Shown here piece after piece: positions 28,601 to 39,569 of a stretch of 64,000 nt of DNA; position 1 is the first letter of the stretch; each line of letters opens with the position of its first letter. The notes under the pieces were generated by a model. That model had not been told where the DNA came from, made no database searches, and saw only the letters and a program-made list of their open reading frames with translations. The stretch comes from Campylorhamphus procurvoides (Eukaryota > Chordata > Aves > Passeriformes > Dendrocolaptidae), in assembly GCA_013396655.1 (NCBI GenBank), contig WBMV01004991.1, positions 1,015,930 to 1,079,929 on the forward strand, written 5' to 3'. A program made the position numbers and the translations under genes.

Positions 28601-31600
28601 TCATTTAAACTCCCTGTCCTAAAGGAGGTTTCAGGGGATATTATGCAAGAAGAAAGGAAATCAGATGGACTCTGTATAGAGCTGGAAGTTGCAAGGGACT
28701 GATGTGGAGAGAAACAGGAGATACATTGAAGAAATAGTTGAAGTACAGTTGAGATTTGAATCCAGGATGCACTTTATCTGGCTAAGAAAGACAGAAGATA
28801 ATTCTCCATCATTCTCCTTGAATTGACTTCAGATATTCAGGAAGCCTGTAGGCTCAGGAATAGAAGTAAATATTATGTAACCTGTAAAAAGTTTCTGAAA
28901 TGTGGTATTGCTCTGACGTAGACTGAACACAAAGATAATGGCAGAGAACATTGACTTCACGGTTATAATAGAACTGTAATTTAGAGTAATGAGGTGCAAT
29001 TAAGGCTGTCTGACTACATAGGTGTATGGCTGATAACCTACTTAAGTGATTTCTAGATGAAATTCCGATGTCCTGCTAGCTTATAATGATCTGTATTTCT
29101 CTGCTCTTTTTACACTTCTGCTTCTTCTTCCAATCTTTTTTCTTATTATTTAACATTAATGTCTTTCAAGTTTCAAAACCAGCATAGCTTGTTTCATGTT
29201 TTAGCTCAAACAACCTATGTCTTACCTGTTTTCCTTTTTAATTTGTGCTATTTCCCCTTGCCTGAGTGTCACTGAGAATGTAAAGTGGAGAAACTAACAA
29301 TAAAACTAGGGATTTGCCAGCAACAGTAAGTATGGTGGAGCCTAAACTTCACCTTGTTAATGTCTGAGCAGTAGTGATCAGTGTCTGTTTATGAAAATAG
29401 AAGTAGGCTTTGAAGTTAAATCCAGTATGTAGTCCTTTCTCATGATACTGAAAGTGACCAGTAGCAGGTGTAACCTAATGGAATTCTCTTCAGAGATAAT
29501 TACGGAATAAGGTGCATGTAAACTTTTTATTGTCTGTTTTTCCTTGCCACTGGCAGTGCTTGAGTTATTCTGTTAGGAAAAATGGTATATAAATTTTCTT
29601 TAAAATGTTCTGGCTGGTGTGACAGGACATGCTTGGACATTTTTATAAATAAAAGTGTGTCTTGCTTCCTCTTAAGTATTTGTAAATTAAACAGTCCTAA
29701 TCTTTTCCACTTTCCCACACAAAGGAGTCTCTTTGATTGCTTTCATTGATCATCTCTAGTTTTGGTGCATTTTTGTTAACGTTTCTGAATAACTAACAAG
29801 TTCTAATTGCACTGTTGGAGGTTCATTGTAGAGGAATGTAATGGGATTCAATACAGAATTAATTAACAGTCCTATTAATACGAATTTTTGAGTCCCATGT
29901 TTTCCTCTGAATTTCCTATTACAAGAGTTAATGGCAGGGTCTGTATCTCTTAACACACAGTATCATCTGAAGAGTTTGATTTCCCTTATTAGCATCATTC
30001 TGCCTCTGGAGGGGAGGCAATTTTTTAGCACTGTCTTCCTCCTCAGGGTTCATGTGAAAGCATTGTTATTATCAATGAAAGTAACATGATTGAGTTGGCG
30101 TGGTGGTGCCTCAGCTGCTGTCCAGAGTCTTGTTGCTTTGGAAAGTTCTTAGCTTGTGTTAATCGCTTTCTGCTCCTCTGTAACTCACTCTTCCTTGCAA
30201 AGGGTTATGCAAGCATAAAGGTCTGTCGTCTTTCTTCCTCTCTGGCAGAGATTTCTTTGTCTGCTTTCCCTTTGAAAAAGCTTTTTGCTGATGGAGTCCC
30301 CTCCATACTTTCTCATCTGCTTTGAATGTCCTTAATTTAGTGAGACAGACTCTTACAACTGCAGGAAGGTTATATTTAGGTTTTGTGCCTAGTACACGTG
30401 AGCACTGTGCTTGATTAGTTATGTATTTTCCCTTTACTGTCAGGTATTACTTTAAAATTGAGTTTCTCTTGCTAGCCTGCCTGTGTTCTCCTCAGACCTC
30501 CTGCGGAGTCCCAGGGGTACAGATTCAAATATTGCATTTGATCCAATAAAAGATGATCAGAATGCTTAGGGCTGTGATTGTATTCTCCATCTTTGGGGCA
30601 CAGTGCTGGACACATGAGCACAGAACTCAATACTCCAGATTTCTCAGCATAACTCTTAAAAAGGTTCTATGTACCTTCCAGGAGTCCCTTAACTTCATCA
30701 AGCTGAGGGCACTGGAGTGGCAGGAAAAGGGCAGTCCTGGTTGGGTGAGGTCACAAAGATGAGGCAGAAAGGATAATCCATCCAGGACATGTTATTTCCT
30801 CCATGAAGTTACTGCAAGGAGACAGTGTATTACAGAGTGATTCTGTTAGGGAACATGCCTGGGTGACATCCTTTAGAGACTCTCAAAAGCCCCTTTTTTC
30901 CACTCATCTGGAGAGCCTGAGCATGGACCTGTGGCTTGGCGAAAAAGAGGAGTCTGTTAGTGCCATAACCAAAAGGAGCTCTGTGAAGGACTCCAAAGAG
31001 TTCTTATGAAGCTCAGAGGGCGCTTTCATGTGTCTCCATCGTGAGTGGATCAGGTGGCCTGCATTGCAGCATGTCAGGAATTCATACCTGCATCTCCAGT
31101 GTGCAGTGTTCAGGTTTACAGTGTTGGAGAGAAGTTTTCATGGTATTTGCTGCCTACATTGCTTTAGTTCACAGGAGCTGGTGTCACGTTTTGTAGGTGA
31201 CACCTGCACCACAGGACCTTCATCTGTTCACGCTGTACCAAATATCAGGGCTGCAGTAATGCTCAGTAATTTACGTGCGTAGACGATGGCTGGCATTCTT
31301 TCCATCTGGAAGAGATGAGACATGGAGAAATCATGTGAGAACACTAGAAAATACTAGCTTGCATCTTATTTAGTAACTGCTTGTGTATTTTATTAATTAT
31401 TGTTTTTAATTGAATGTCTAATTACAGAGTTCTGTCTGCTAGATGAACAGCAAGGAGGTTTTGAAAAAGAAAGCACAGAAGGCTCAACTTATCCCCATTC
31501 AGCACTATTCAGAGATGCTTCATTTTTCTATCAGCCAGATGCTGTTGATAATGAGAGGGTTCTCGTTCCCAGTGATGCTTCTATAAGTGTATTGAAACAA

Positions 31601-34600
31601 GGTATTACCAGAAATGCATTATATGATTCCATTACAGTGAATTAAGCAAAATGATAGGGAGAAATAATGTGGTACAATATTAGATAAGAAATCTTGTTAG
31701 TTCATTTTAATAGCCCTTATCAGGAGCTCTTGGGGGAATGCACTGAAAGGATATAAAAAAACTAGTTCTGCAATAGGTATATGCAGTGCACTGTTCCCTA
31801 GGAACGTCCTGAATCCATTTGTCATAAATATGATCTTACAAAGTCAGATGTTTATGTCAGCTCTGTTACATTCCAGATAGCCTCTATAAGATTAGTAATG
31901 ATTTATGCTTTCATTCAGAAAGGGTTATTGAAAATACTTTTTCATTATTTGAAAAATACTTTCAGTAAAGCTTCTTAGTTAGAGGTTATTTTAAGTCTCA
32001 AAATTACAAAGACATCTCCCTCGCCTTTACTTAGCCGCATTATTTTCTGAGAAACTTTATAGCTGGCAAAATTAAAATATGAATTAAACACAAGTTTGCA
32101 AATTAGTATAATGGGCCAGGTACAAATTGTTTCTTGTGGGAATGTGGAAAGAAGGCGCAGGATTGTTACCAGAGGAACAAAAGAAGAGAAAACCAGTCAA
32201 GGCCTCGGAACAAACTTTGCTTTTCATCATGTCTGGGTGGAGTTCTTACAGCTGGTTTTACTGGTGAACATCATTTCAGTTATCTATACATTTCACCCTT
32301 TGTAAATGGTTGTTCAGTAGACTGTGACCAGAATAGGTTGTTGTCCTGAAATAAATTGTCATTCTCCTATGTAGACTTGCTTGAAAGGAATAATTGTCTT
32401 CATGTGTATATAAAACCCCCTTACTTGTGAAAGAATGGTATGCTACTGTTCTTCTGTGTTTTGCTTTACCTTGACATACCTTTGAGCCTTTCTTGCTTAA
32501 AAGGCTTGGAGATTTCTTTTAATTAATTAACGTGCACTGTCTCTTGGGGGAAAAAACTAAAAAAAATTATTTCTGCTAAAGAATTTGAAAGTAGGTTTCC
32601 TTCTCTGTGATTTGTATAGACAATCATACGATTGCATCAGATAAAAAAAAAATACCTGCCTGTGGCTTGGCTTTTTTTTTCCCCAGTGAGGTAACTTTTT
32701 AGATATAAAGGACTTATTTAAAGAGGGAATGTTTCTTGACCAGAGTGACATAAAGGAAAATTTCTTTTGAACAAGGTTGAGAACACTTGCATGCCCATTT
32801 TTTTGAAATGTCAGCAAAAACATTCCAAACTTCCAGTTGGCATTCTTGGTTTGAAAACCTATTTTCTTTTAGCAAAGTGGTAATTTGATGTTACAAAGTA
32901 TTTAATTTCATTATCATAGTTGAATACTGGTGAAATCAGTGGAATTCACTCTCTTGTACTTCTATTGTATTACCATAATGGATTTGGGATTTCAATTAAG
33001 AAGACATTTTTATCCTTATTCTTTTAATAATAATTAGGTCAGGGGTGAAGGGGTGTAATTCTTTCTTGCACCTGATGAAATACGAGGACAACAATTTAGG
33101 ATCCTAATAGATCTGTGTGTGGACTTACACCCGTTGACTTTGTAATTCATACTGACCACAGATTAAGAAGTAAATTTATGAGCAGAACTCTTCATTCTGC
33201 CTTATAAATGAACATACTCTGGAGATAAATTTTAAAGTGAAAAGCTTAAGGTGTGACTAGTCTGATTAGCATTAAAATACTGAATTCTAAAATACTAAAA
33301 ATATTGAACACCAAGTGGTGATTCTTGGTAGCTGTTCTTCTTTCTTAGAGTTTTCATTGAGGCTTCACTGGCTGCTTAGGAATTATAATTGGGTCTGTTC
33401 CAGCCTTGCATTATAACTTGCACTCATGGAAATCGGGTCAGGGTGTGGTGATAAGTGGGCTTATGAAACACGTAGCAAAAATGTTAACTGTTTTTACTGG
33501 CAAATGTGTAGAAATACTGAGTTTTACTTCTTCCTGCTTTCTTGGGAAAGATCTGTCACGGTTGAAGACCCAGTTCCAGCCCTTTGTGAAGCTTCCAGAA
33601 GACAAGCAAAGAGCTTTATATAAAACCCTTTGTGAACTCTTGCTGCATGAAGAAATGGTGACTGCCCTGGGGGACGTGGTAAGATGAAGGAACTTTGCCT
33701 TGCTTTCTGAAAGTAATTTCAGAATAGCACTAATATTCTCCTGTGCTTGAATTTTTCTTTTTTCAAGAAGTTTTGCTTATTCTTTTGCTTTCAGTTTGAT
33801 GATATCTGCACCGGAGACAAGCCAGATCTGGTGGAGTTAAAACCTGCACAGCAAAAAGACCTCCTGAACTTCTTGCAGCTCTCAGGGTGCAGTTTACAGA
33901 ATGAACTGTTGCAGAAATATCAGCCTCAGGATGAAGAACTTTTCTCAGCTGCTCACCTTCTCATCAGTGCTATCTCTGGTATTGTTGTGAACAGCGCCTT
34001 TTTTTTTATTTTCCTTTTAGTAGCTCCCTCCACATTAAAGCATTTATGGCTCTCTTTGAGCAGGTGGTGAGCTGCGTGAACATAAATTGTTCTGCTTTCT
34101 TTTTGAGTTTGGTATACTATGCTTAGCATTCCTGGTTGTGAACCAAATTCAGTCCTCAATCACTGACAAGTTTCGCATGTAAAATACACAATCCCCCAGG
34201 ACTGCTCGACTATGCTGAGTGTGGGCATTTGCAGTTCGGCAAGCTAATTTCTGTACTTATTGCATGCCAGAGTTCTTCCTGCTTAAATACTGAGAATTAC
34301 AAATTAGGTGTTGTCTCCTGTGTAACAGTGTATATTGTTGAGATGCAAGCTAAATTTAGCAAAAATGAGTGTAACATAGAGACACTGCAATTAGAGGGTG
34401 GTTTTGCAGCTGCTGAAACAGGAGATTAAACATAGATGTCAAACAAATGCCATCCTCAAAATCTAGTTGGCACCACAGTGTTAATTAAAAGCTACCTGCG
34501 AAGTCCAGGGCAGACTTCCCTGGAATTTTCTCTCTCATATATACTTTCCTGACATTAAGATAACTGAGGGAAGTCCAGTGTAGATGTGGCACTGTGCAGT

Positions 34601-36776
34601 AAAATATCAGTGTATGTCCATATATGCACAGTACCCAGGTAGGAAAGCTTAACTCGTTTGTAGAGACAGGAAAGAAATAGAAAACAGAAACCTGCTGATG
34701 TGGTAACACTTGTCAGATGCTATTAACAGCAGGGCACAGTTAATTGAGCGTGTTGCATTATCACCTGACTTGGGACATAATGTCTCCTGCTAAAGTCCAG
34801 GCGTAAGTGTAGCTGGATAAAGATTCAAAAGCTGTTTTATGCCTGTTGCTTCTGTTAGGAATGACAGCCTTTTGTTACAGAGTTGAAGGGCACCACAGGG
34901 ATCATTTAGACCATCTCCCAGTCTCAAGTCAGTCTCAGCTATGTCAATCCCCTCAAACTGTGGTGTGCAGAAGTCAGTATCTCATATATATTTTGAGAGC
35001 ATAGGTTATTGATTTATTTGAGGCCTAAGTAATTTATTCAGCCTGTAGACTTGGGGTGAAACACTGGGGAGATACATAGGGAGAAGACAAGGATGATGGG
35101 GAAGAAATCTCCTTTTCTACTAGTGCCTTTTCTCAAGGGCAGAGATAGACCCATTGCCCATCCCATTTTATTCTGCAGGCAGGATTGGGTTGGATCAGCT
35201 GAGGAGAATCCAGTAACAGAGCTCCCTGTTAGAGTCCCCCTTCCAGCAGCCAGCCTTGTGCAGCACTCACTGGAAATAATCTTTCCCTGTTAATGTTTCC
35301 TTCACAGAGCTGTCTGATTGCACTCTGGTCCTGCTGCGTGCCTGCTGTGATCTTCAGGTTGTCCCTGCATTGTGTTGTTTGGTGAGTAATGGAGACGTGG
35401 CCGTGTGGCCTGCGGGCCCAGCAGCAGGAATGGTCATGTCCTTGGCCTCACCATGTTTCTCACCCAATAAGGGACTTGTCAAGCTCCAGTGTGAATTTCA
35501 GCCGTAGGCAGTGCTTAGCCAAGGTCAGTCTGACAGTGGCAAATGAAGCACATACTTTACTGCAGGTGGATACCTGACTTCTAAACATTTCTGGATTTGG
35601 GAGATTTCATGGTTTATGAGCAAAAGCTCAAATTTTAATTTGCTAATAGTCTCACTGTTTTAAAGTCTCAGTAACAGTAATCACCTACCCTTGGGAAACA
35701 GAAATTCTGCTTTGGTAGCAGCAGTGCTGGAGCCTTGGCAAATTCTGAACTCCCAAAACTCTGAGGCCATTTATTGAAACTGCTCAAGGAGCAGTGCAGG
35801 GCATTAGAGGGATGGAGAACCTCTCCTATGAGGAAAGGGTAAGAGAATTGGCTTTGTTCAGCCTGGAGAGGAGGCTTTAGGGTGACCTATTTGCAGCCTT
35901 CCAGTACTTGACAGGAGCCTACAAAAAAGCTGGAGTGGGACTTTTTACAAGAGCATGTAGTGACAGGACAAGGAGGAATGGTTTCAAACTCAGAGAGGGT
36001 AGGTTTAAATCAAGATGCTACTAAGAAATTCCTTACTATGAGGGTGGTGAGGTTGCTCAGAGAAATTGTGGATGCCCCATCCCTGGAAGTGTTTGAGGCC
36101 AGGTTGGATGGGGCTTTGAGTAACCTGGTCTGGTGAAGACTGTCCCTACCCACGGCAGAAGGGAGTTTGAACTAATTGATCTATAATGTCCCTTTCAATT
36201 CTGGTTTTATCTGTTTATATTTTTTGAGATTTTTAAGCTCATTTACAAAAAACCCGTTAAATATATAGGGGCAAGTGGTGTGCTACTGTTTGCTCAGAGT
36301 GAGAGTTAAGTGTGATCTGCAGTGAGAGAAGTTGAACTGGGAGAACAAAGGGACCGTAGGAGAGATGTTTCTCCTTAAAGGATGCCACAGAGCTTTGGTC
36401 CTGGATCAGTACGTCATACCTGTTGAGGCTAATAGTGTAGGGAATCTTGCCCTTTTGCTGCTGCCTTTTAAGCTTTGTGGTGTGGTTTTGTACAATAGAA
36501 CTGAGTTTTTCCTGTCTCTTGTCTTTTGCTCTCTCATAAATACAGCCTGACATTGCTTCAGCCGATGGCACAGTGGCACTAGGCAGTCCATTGGTGGCCA
36601 CACTCACTGACAGAGGAAGATTTGATGTCGTGCAAAGGCTTTTTGCGTCATCAAACATTAATCTGGAAATGACTGAGTCTTCGGTAAAAGCTGTAACTAT
36701 GAAAGAACCTAGATTCTTCCCACTTGTTCTTTATGTTGCGCTGTATGGACTTCATGCTTTAGGTGGGAATGTATAG
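16482..36776 (+). CDS. GSDME: Gasdermin E, complete, nine coding exons
   Basis: Coding exons are 16482-16692, 17798-17990, 26150-26321, 27298-27418, 31428-31601, 33551-33678, 33795-33978, 35308-35381 and 36546-36776. All use GT-AG borders and the phases chain without a break, giving 495 codons plus TAG; human GSDME has 496. Residues 1 to about 245 are the pore-forming gasdermin N domain (opening MFAKATKNFV, then FWCWQKPKY near residue 43, ESDFAKY near 74, SSFGNLRKQE near 113). Residues from about 246 to 285 form the caspase-cleaved linker, and the rest is the autoinhibitory C domain (FLQLSGCSLQ, VQRLFASSNI, SSVKAV). In the known family, caspase-3 cuts the cytosolic precursor and the N fragment forms plasma-membrane pores that drive pyroptosis or secondary necrosis. 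The protein starts with the MFAKAT sequence typical of the family, and the ATG has A at -3. The linker differs from human. Convergent PALS2 lies downstream. Confidence 0.96.
16693..17797 (+). other. GSDME: GSDME intron
   Basis: This is a 1,105-base phase-1 intron with GTAAAG donor and TTTCCTAG acceptor. No repeat or embedded gene was recognised. Confidence 0.9.
17798..17990 (+). CDS. GSDME: GSDME second coding exon
   Basis: The exon encodes residues 71-134 and part of 135 in the N domain. It includes VESDFAKY, the basic-acidic strand region and SSFGNLRKQEIDLQQL, all closely matching the gasdermin E family. The donor is AG|GTATGT and the exon leaves phase 2. Confidence 0.95.
17991..26149 (+). 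other. GSDME: GSDME long intron
   Basis: This intron of about 8.2 kb has a GTATGT donor and a TTTTTCAG acceptor. It carries the + strand CR1 fragment listed separately. Nothing else recognisable was found; a 14-T run lies near 25902. Confidence 0.9.
20375..21430 (+). mobile_element. CR1 LINE fragment with end of reverse transcriptase
   Basis: This is the longest CR1 copy in the window, about 1.05 kb on the + strand. Its left part encodes the end of the reverse transcriptase region. Positions 20494-20796 stay open and contain 'VPQGTVLGPVL', 'FINHLGDGVD' and the palm-domain motif FADDTKLEG near 20629. The frame is then broken by stops and frameshifts. The right part runs through the conserved 3' region ('gcccagggaggctggagttt', 'ggtggctctgcttaagaagg') and ends just short of the terminal octamers. 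It is an inactive, 5'-truncated copy in a GSDME intron. Confidence 0.95.
26150..26321 (+). CDS. GSDME: GSDME third coding exon
   Basis: The exon encodes residues 135-192 (MDLNNSLLQQVIERKREVLC and following, then SEHIQTEEKVSG), the central N domain. It enters in phase 2 after a strong polypyrimidine tract and leaves in phase 0 at AAG|GTAATA. Confidence 0.95.
27298..27418 (+). CDS. GSDME: GSDME fourth coding exon
   Basis: The exon encodes residues 193-232, including the highly conserved LEIPPATTIAYGVIEL segment of the gasdermin N domain. It is phase 0 in and phase 1 out, with donor TTTG|GTAAGT. Confidence 0.95.
27419..31427 (+). other. GSDME: GSDME intron
   Basis: This intron of about 4.0 kb has donor GTAAGT and acceptor AATTACAG. 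It contains a decayed minus-strand CR1 at about 27612-28060. The rest shows no recognised feature. Confidence 0.9.
27612..28060 (-). mobile_element. Decayed CR1 LINE 3' fragment
   Basis: The + strand shows inverted CR1 landmarks in order. These are 'ggaggtcatctagccc', 'gagattccatcacttctctg', 'gacagcctgttacca', 'tcttgccttttgtcctgtca', 'ccaggctggacaaacccagt' and 'agcctctcctcatac'. Divergence is high and the terminal octamer is lost, so it is an old minus-strand insertion, beginning about 190 bases after the fourth GSDME coding exon. Confidence 0.8.
31428..31601 (+). CDS. GSDME: GSDME fifth coding exon, caspase-cleavage linker
   Basis: The exon encodes residues 233-290. EFCLLDEQQGGFEK closes the N domain, followed by the variable interdomain linker, then SVLKQ at the start of the C domain. 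The segment aligning with the human DMPD site reads YQPD (267-270), and DAVD follows at 270-273. Phase 1 in and phase 1 out, donor CAAG|GTATTA. Confidence 0.93.
33551..33678 (+). CDS. GSDME: GSDME sixth coding exon
   Basis: The exon encodes residues 291-333 of the C-terminal autoinhibitory domain (FQPFVKLPEDKQRALYK and following). It enters in phase 1 after 'cttgggaaag' and leaves in phase 0 at GTG|GTAAGA. The acceptor pyrimidine tract is weak near the AG, but frame and homology fix the border. Confidence 0.9.
33795..33978 (+). CDS. GSDME: GSDME seventh coding exon
   Basis: The exon encodes residues 334-394 and one further base. It contains the conserved ELKPAQQKDLLNFLQLSGCS helix of the C domain. 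It is separated from the previous exon by only 116 bases. The acceptor is TGCTTTCAG and the donor TCTG|GTATTG. Confidence 0.95.
33979..35307 (+). other. GSDME: GSDME intron
   Basis: This is a 1,329-base phase-1 intron. A short CR1-like remnant lies near 34877-34925. Nothing else was recognised. Confidence 0.9.
34877..34925 (-). mobile_element. Possible short CR1 remnant
   Basis: The stretch 'agagttgaagggcaccacag' followed by 'ggatcatttagaccatct' resembles the inverted CR1 3' segment 'ggttggaagggacct..aaagatcatctagtcc'. Only about 50 bases match, so this is tentative. Confidence 0.4.
35308..35381 (+). CDS. GSDME: GSDME eighth coding exon
   Basis: This 74-base exon encodes residues 395-419 (ELSDCTLVLLRACCDLQVVP and following) of the C domain, matching the human EMPDSAAALL..CCKLQIIPTL region. 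Acceptor CCTTCACAG, donor TTTG|GTGAGT, leaving phase 0. Confidence 0.92.
35780..36203 (+). mobile_element. CR1 LINE 3' fragment
   Basis: This + strand CR1 copy contains 'tggctttgttcagcctggag', 'aggaggaatggtttcaaact', 'gatgccccatccctggaagt', 'ggccaggttggatggggctt' and 'ctataatgtccctttcaatt'. It is 5'-truncated and lacks the last octamers. It lies in the last GSDME intron, 343 bases before the terminal coding exon, in the same orientation as the gene. Confidence 0.9.
36546..36776 (+). CDS. GSDME: GSDME last coding exon
   Basis: The exon encodes residues 420-495 and the TAG stop at 36774. It holds the conserved end of the C domain (RFDVVQRLFASSNINLE, SSVKAV, FFPLVLYVALYGLHALG). The acceptor is 'ataaatacag'. 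The remainder of this exon downstream is 3' UTR. Confidence 0.95.
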   Translation, partial: PDIASADGTVALGSPLVATLTDRGRFDVVQRLFASSNINLEMTESSVKAVTMKEPRFFPLVLYVALYGLHALGGNV

Positions 36777-39555
36777 GAGCTTTACTGAGTTTGTGCTCTA
36801 GTCTGCTCGCTCTTCTGTAGCTCTGTAGTGTTTGTGTGTTTGGGCCAACCAGTAGAGCGGTTCTGTTGGGTACTTAGGGCAGCACAGCCAGGGGTTAGGG
36901 CAGTCAGGGGCACTCAGAACGCCAGGGTACATGCTCTGCACTGCTGCCAGTTCTCTGCTGTTCCAGTGGAAAATACATACACAAGGGATGAAGGGGAGCA
37001 GTTGAAACAGAGAAGCAAGTAACAAAAATTGAACAGAGCTGGTGTGGTAATTGTCAGATCTGCAGGGTAGTAGAAACCTGACTGCTTGCATTAATATGCG
37101 TGGGAGAAAGCAGCAAAGTACAAACTGCTTTTTGTAAGCAAAAAGGCAAAGTAGACAAGCAGACAGGCTGTGGAAATCTAGGGTTCTGCAATGCAGCAAC
37201 TGTTCTGTTCCTTTAAGACTGGAAATGCAGAATGCCTTCACTCTGGAGCAAGTGAAATGGAGGGCTCTCAAAGAGGTAGTTGATTAGGTTCTCTTATTAA
37301 TTGCTGTTTGGCTTTTCCTGCTGCGCAATGCAGGGAATATAAAAACCCTTTTTTAAAAACCAAGGCCACCTTAGAGATATATGCATTTGTACAGCATTTC
37401 TGTTTTCTAATAAGTTTTTACTCACCTTAGCAAGTGTCAGCTGTTTAAATTGCATTCTGAACTTTGAGGTACGGCAATGCCGTTTGGTGTGTGCACATGA
37501 AGGGCTCCTGTTGCACACCGCAAAAAGCATCATTTTACCCACAGGACATTTTAAGTGCAGGTATTTTGCTTGTTTCTTTGACTGGCTGCAAAGCATTAGT
37601 AAAGCACTGTGTGCTTTGAACTATTTTGCCTTTTTTTCCATCATAGTTTTTTTGTAATTGTGAAACAGAAATACAGCAGAGATCACTGTAAATGTGGGCA
37701 TGGAAAGATGATGTTCCAGGTAAGTGGAATATCAGTGCTTGCAGGTAAGACTTTGAGATGGCTGACAGACAAATATGCAGGCACCTATGTGGGGGTGAGC
37801 AGTAACCAGGCCCTGCAGTGTAGCAGCTGGGTAGGCGTCCGGGTTGTTTCCTGCTCTATTCCCACATGGTCTTGAGCAGATTGTCTGAGAGGTCTTCAAA
37901 AAGTCACCTCAATTCAGGTTTCCCTGAGGACATGGACTTTGCAGAAAAACACTGTGGAACCTTTCCATGCCCTGAGAGCTCAGGATAGCTCTGCACTCTG
38001 TGCCATGGGCATTTCTGCGTCTCATCTGTTAAATGAAGCTGATGGTGTTGCCTGAACCTTGCACTGGTATAGTTGGAAGGATCCTTTAGGAGGATGCAAC
38101 TGCTTCTGGAGCAATGGGTGTAAATGGGAGAGTTGTCTTTTGCCAATCACTACTCAAAAGTTGCCTCTGTAACTAATTTATCAAAACTTTCTATTAAATG
38201 TCAAAACAATAGAATAACTTATAACCTCATGAATGTAATTTCCATTGTTTTTCTTTTGGGGGTTCCAAAAAAGCCTTGAAAGGTGGTGCATGCAGTTGGC
38301 AAGTGGCTGCTTGGGCATTCACATGGTGCCACTGTCCACATGCTCTGATCTTCCTTATAGATCTTTGGTGTGAACCTTGTGTGCACTATGTTGTGTAACT
38401 GCTTTCAGGGTGTGATCGTATGCCACAGATGTAGAAAAGGGAATCAGTGCATCTGCAGAAGTCATTAGCTGCGCTGCAGTCTTGGCTTTGTCCCTTTAGG
38501 TGCATTTTTTGGAAGGGTTTCCCAGCTTTCCTCCGTTTGGCAGCACTCTGTGACCATAAAGCACCTCTAGAACACCAGGTAGGGTAGAATGGCCTTTTTA
38601 GAACTGAGTGAGCAGCAAAACTGGGCAAAAAAGAAACACTGAGGCAGGCGCTATGATCACCATTTTCTCTCCAGTTCCTTCTTCCATCCTCTTGAATGCA
38701 AGATTGTTATGCACATTAATTTTAAAAATAGATCAGACTGGGAATAAGAAGATCCAAGAGAGCAAAAGAAGCAGTCTGTCTCTCTCAAATAACTCCAGTC
38801 CTGCCCTTCCCTAAGTCAAGAACATACCTCTTCAGGGTCCCAGCCGAAGCTGCTGCACTGGTCCAAATTAATTCACAATCCACCTCAGAAGAGCTGGATG
38901 TGCTTTACTACATCTTGGACAAACCAGCAATTCCTTGTGACTTGCTTTTTCAGGATTAGATGTGGTCCTCCCTAGGAAGGGAGGTGGTAAAAGTGCTGTA
39001 GGGTGCTTCAGAGAAGGCTACAGATTATCTCAAAGGATTTGATTTTGCACCTTGACTTACCTCCCCAAAATACTGCTTCCCTTTGTGTTCCCCAGGAGGA
39101 AGAGGAGGAATCCATGCCTTTGCAATCCGGAAGGAGGTCAGCAGCCTCATTTTAAAGAGCATGTGCTATACCCAGAGGCTAGCAGGCTCTGCCTTGCTGC
39201 CAGTAACCAGCACTTGCCTCCTTCAAGCTGCTCAGTCCTGAGTCCCTTGGGCTTTTGTACAGTGGCTGATTACGGTGCAGGCCCAGGAGAGCGACCCCCT
39301 CAGTGCTGCAGTGCTCAGAAAACAGGGCACCCATCCTCGGCAATGGTGACGTTCACAGGGTGGGCACAGGCCCCAGGGTCTCCCTATACATGGAATGGGG
39401 ATTCAGCACATACGTGAACATGGAGCTAAACAAGAGCAACTAAAAAGCTGCTTTTCTGAAGACAAAAAGGCAGAGGTGCACCGACACTCCTTGGTACCTT
39501 ATTTGCCTAATACTCAAAAGTATGACAAAAAAAAAGCCTGTTACATTTTTTCAAT

Positions 39556-39561
39556 ATTAAA
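39556..39561 (+). promoter_or_regulatory. GSDME: Candidate + strand poly(A) signal ATTAAA
   Basis: The ATTAAA hexamer is followed by a GT-rich element ('cttgttggg' near 39584). It could end a long GSDME transcript of about 2.8 kb of 3' UTR. The 38193 signal is an alternative. Confidence 0.3.
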
Positions 39562-39563
39562 TC

Positions 39564-39569
39564 TTTATT
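39564..39569 (-). promoter_or_regulatory. PALS2: Candidate PALS2 poly(A) signal AATAAA
   Basis: TTTATT on the + strand is AATAAA on the minus strand. About 30 bases downstream on the minus strand is a long U-rich tract (nine A on the + strand near 39525), the expected downstream element. If used, the PALS2 3' UTR is about 6.7 kb. Other minus-strand AATAAA hexamers, such as 40764-40769, could give shorter forms. Confidence 0.5.

Noticed and set aside
30540..30730. Phrases such as 'cacagaactcaatactccag' resembling CR1
   Set aside because: The match is short and not supported by other CR1 landmarks in the right order.
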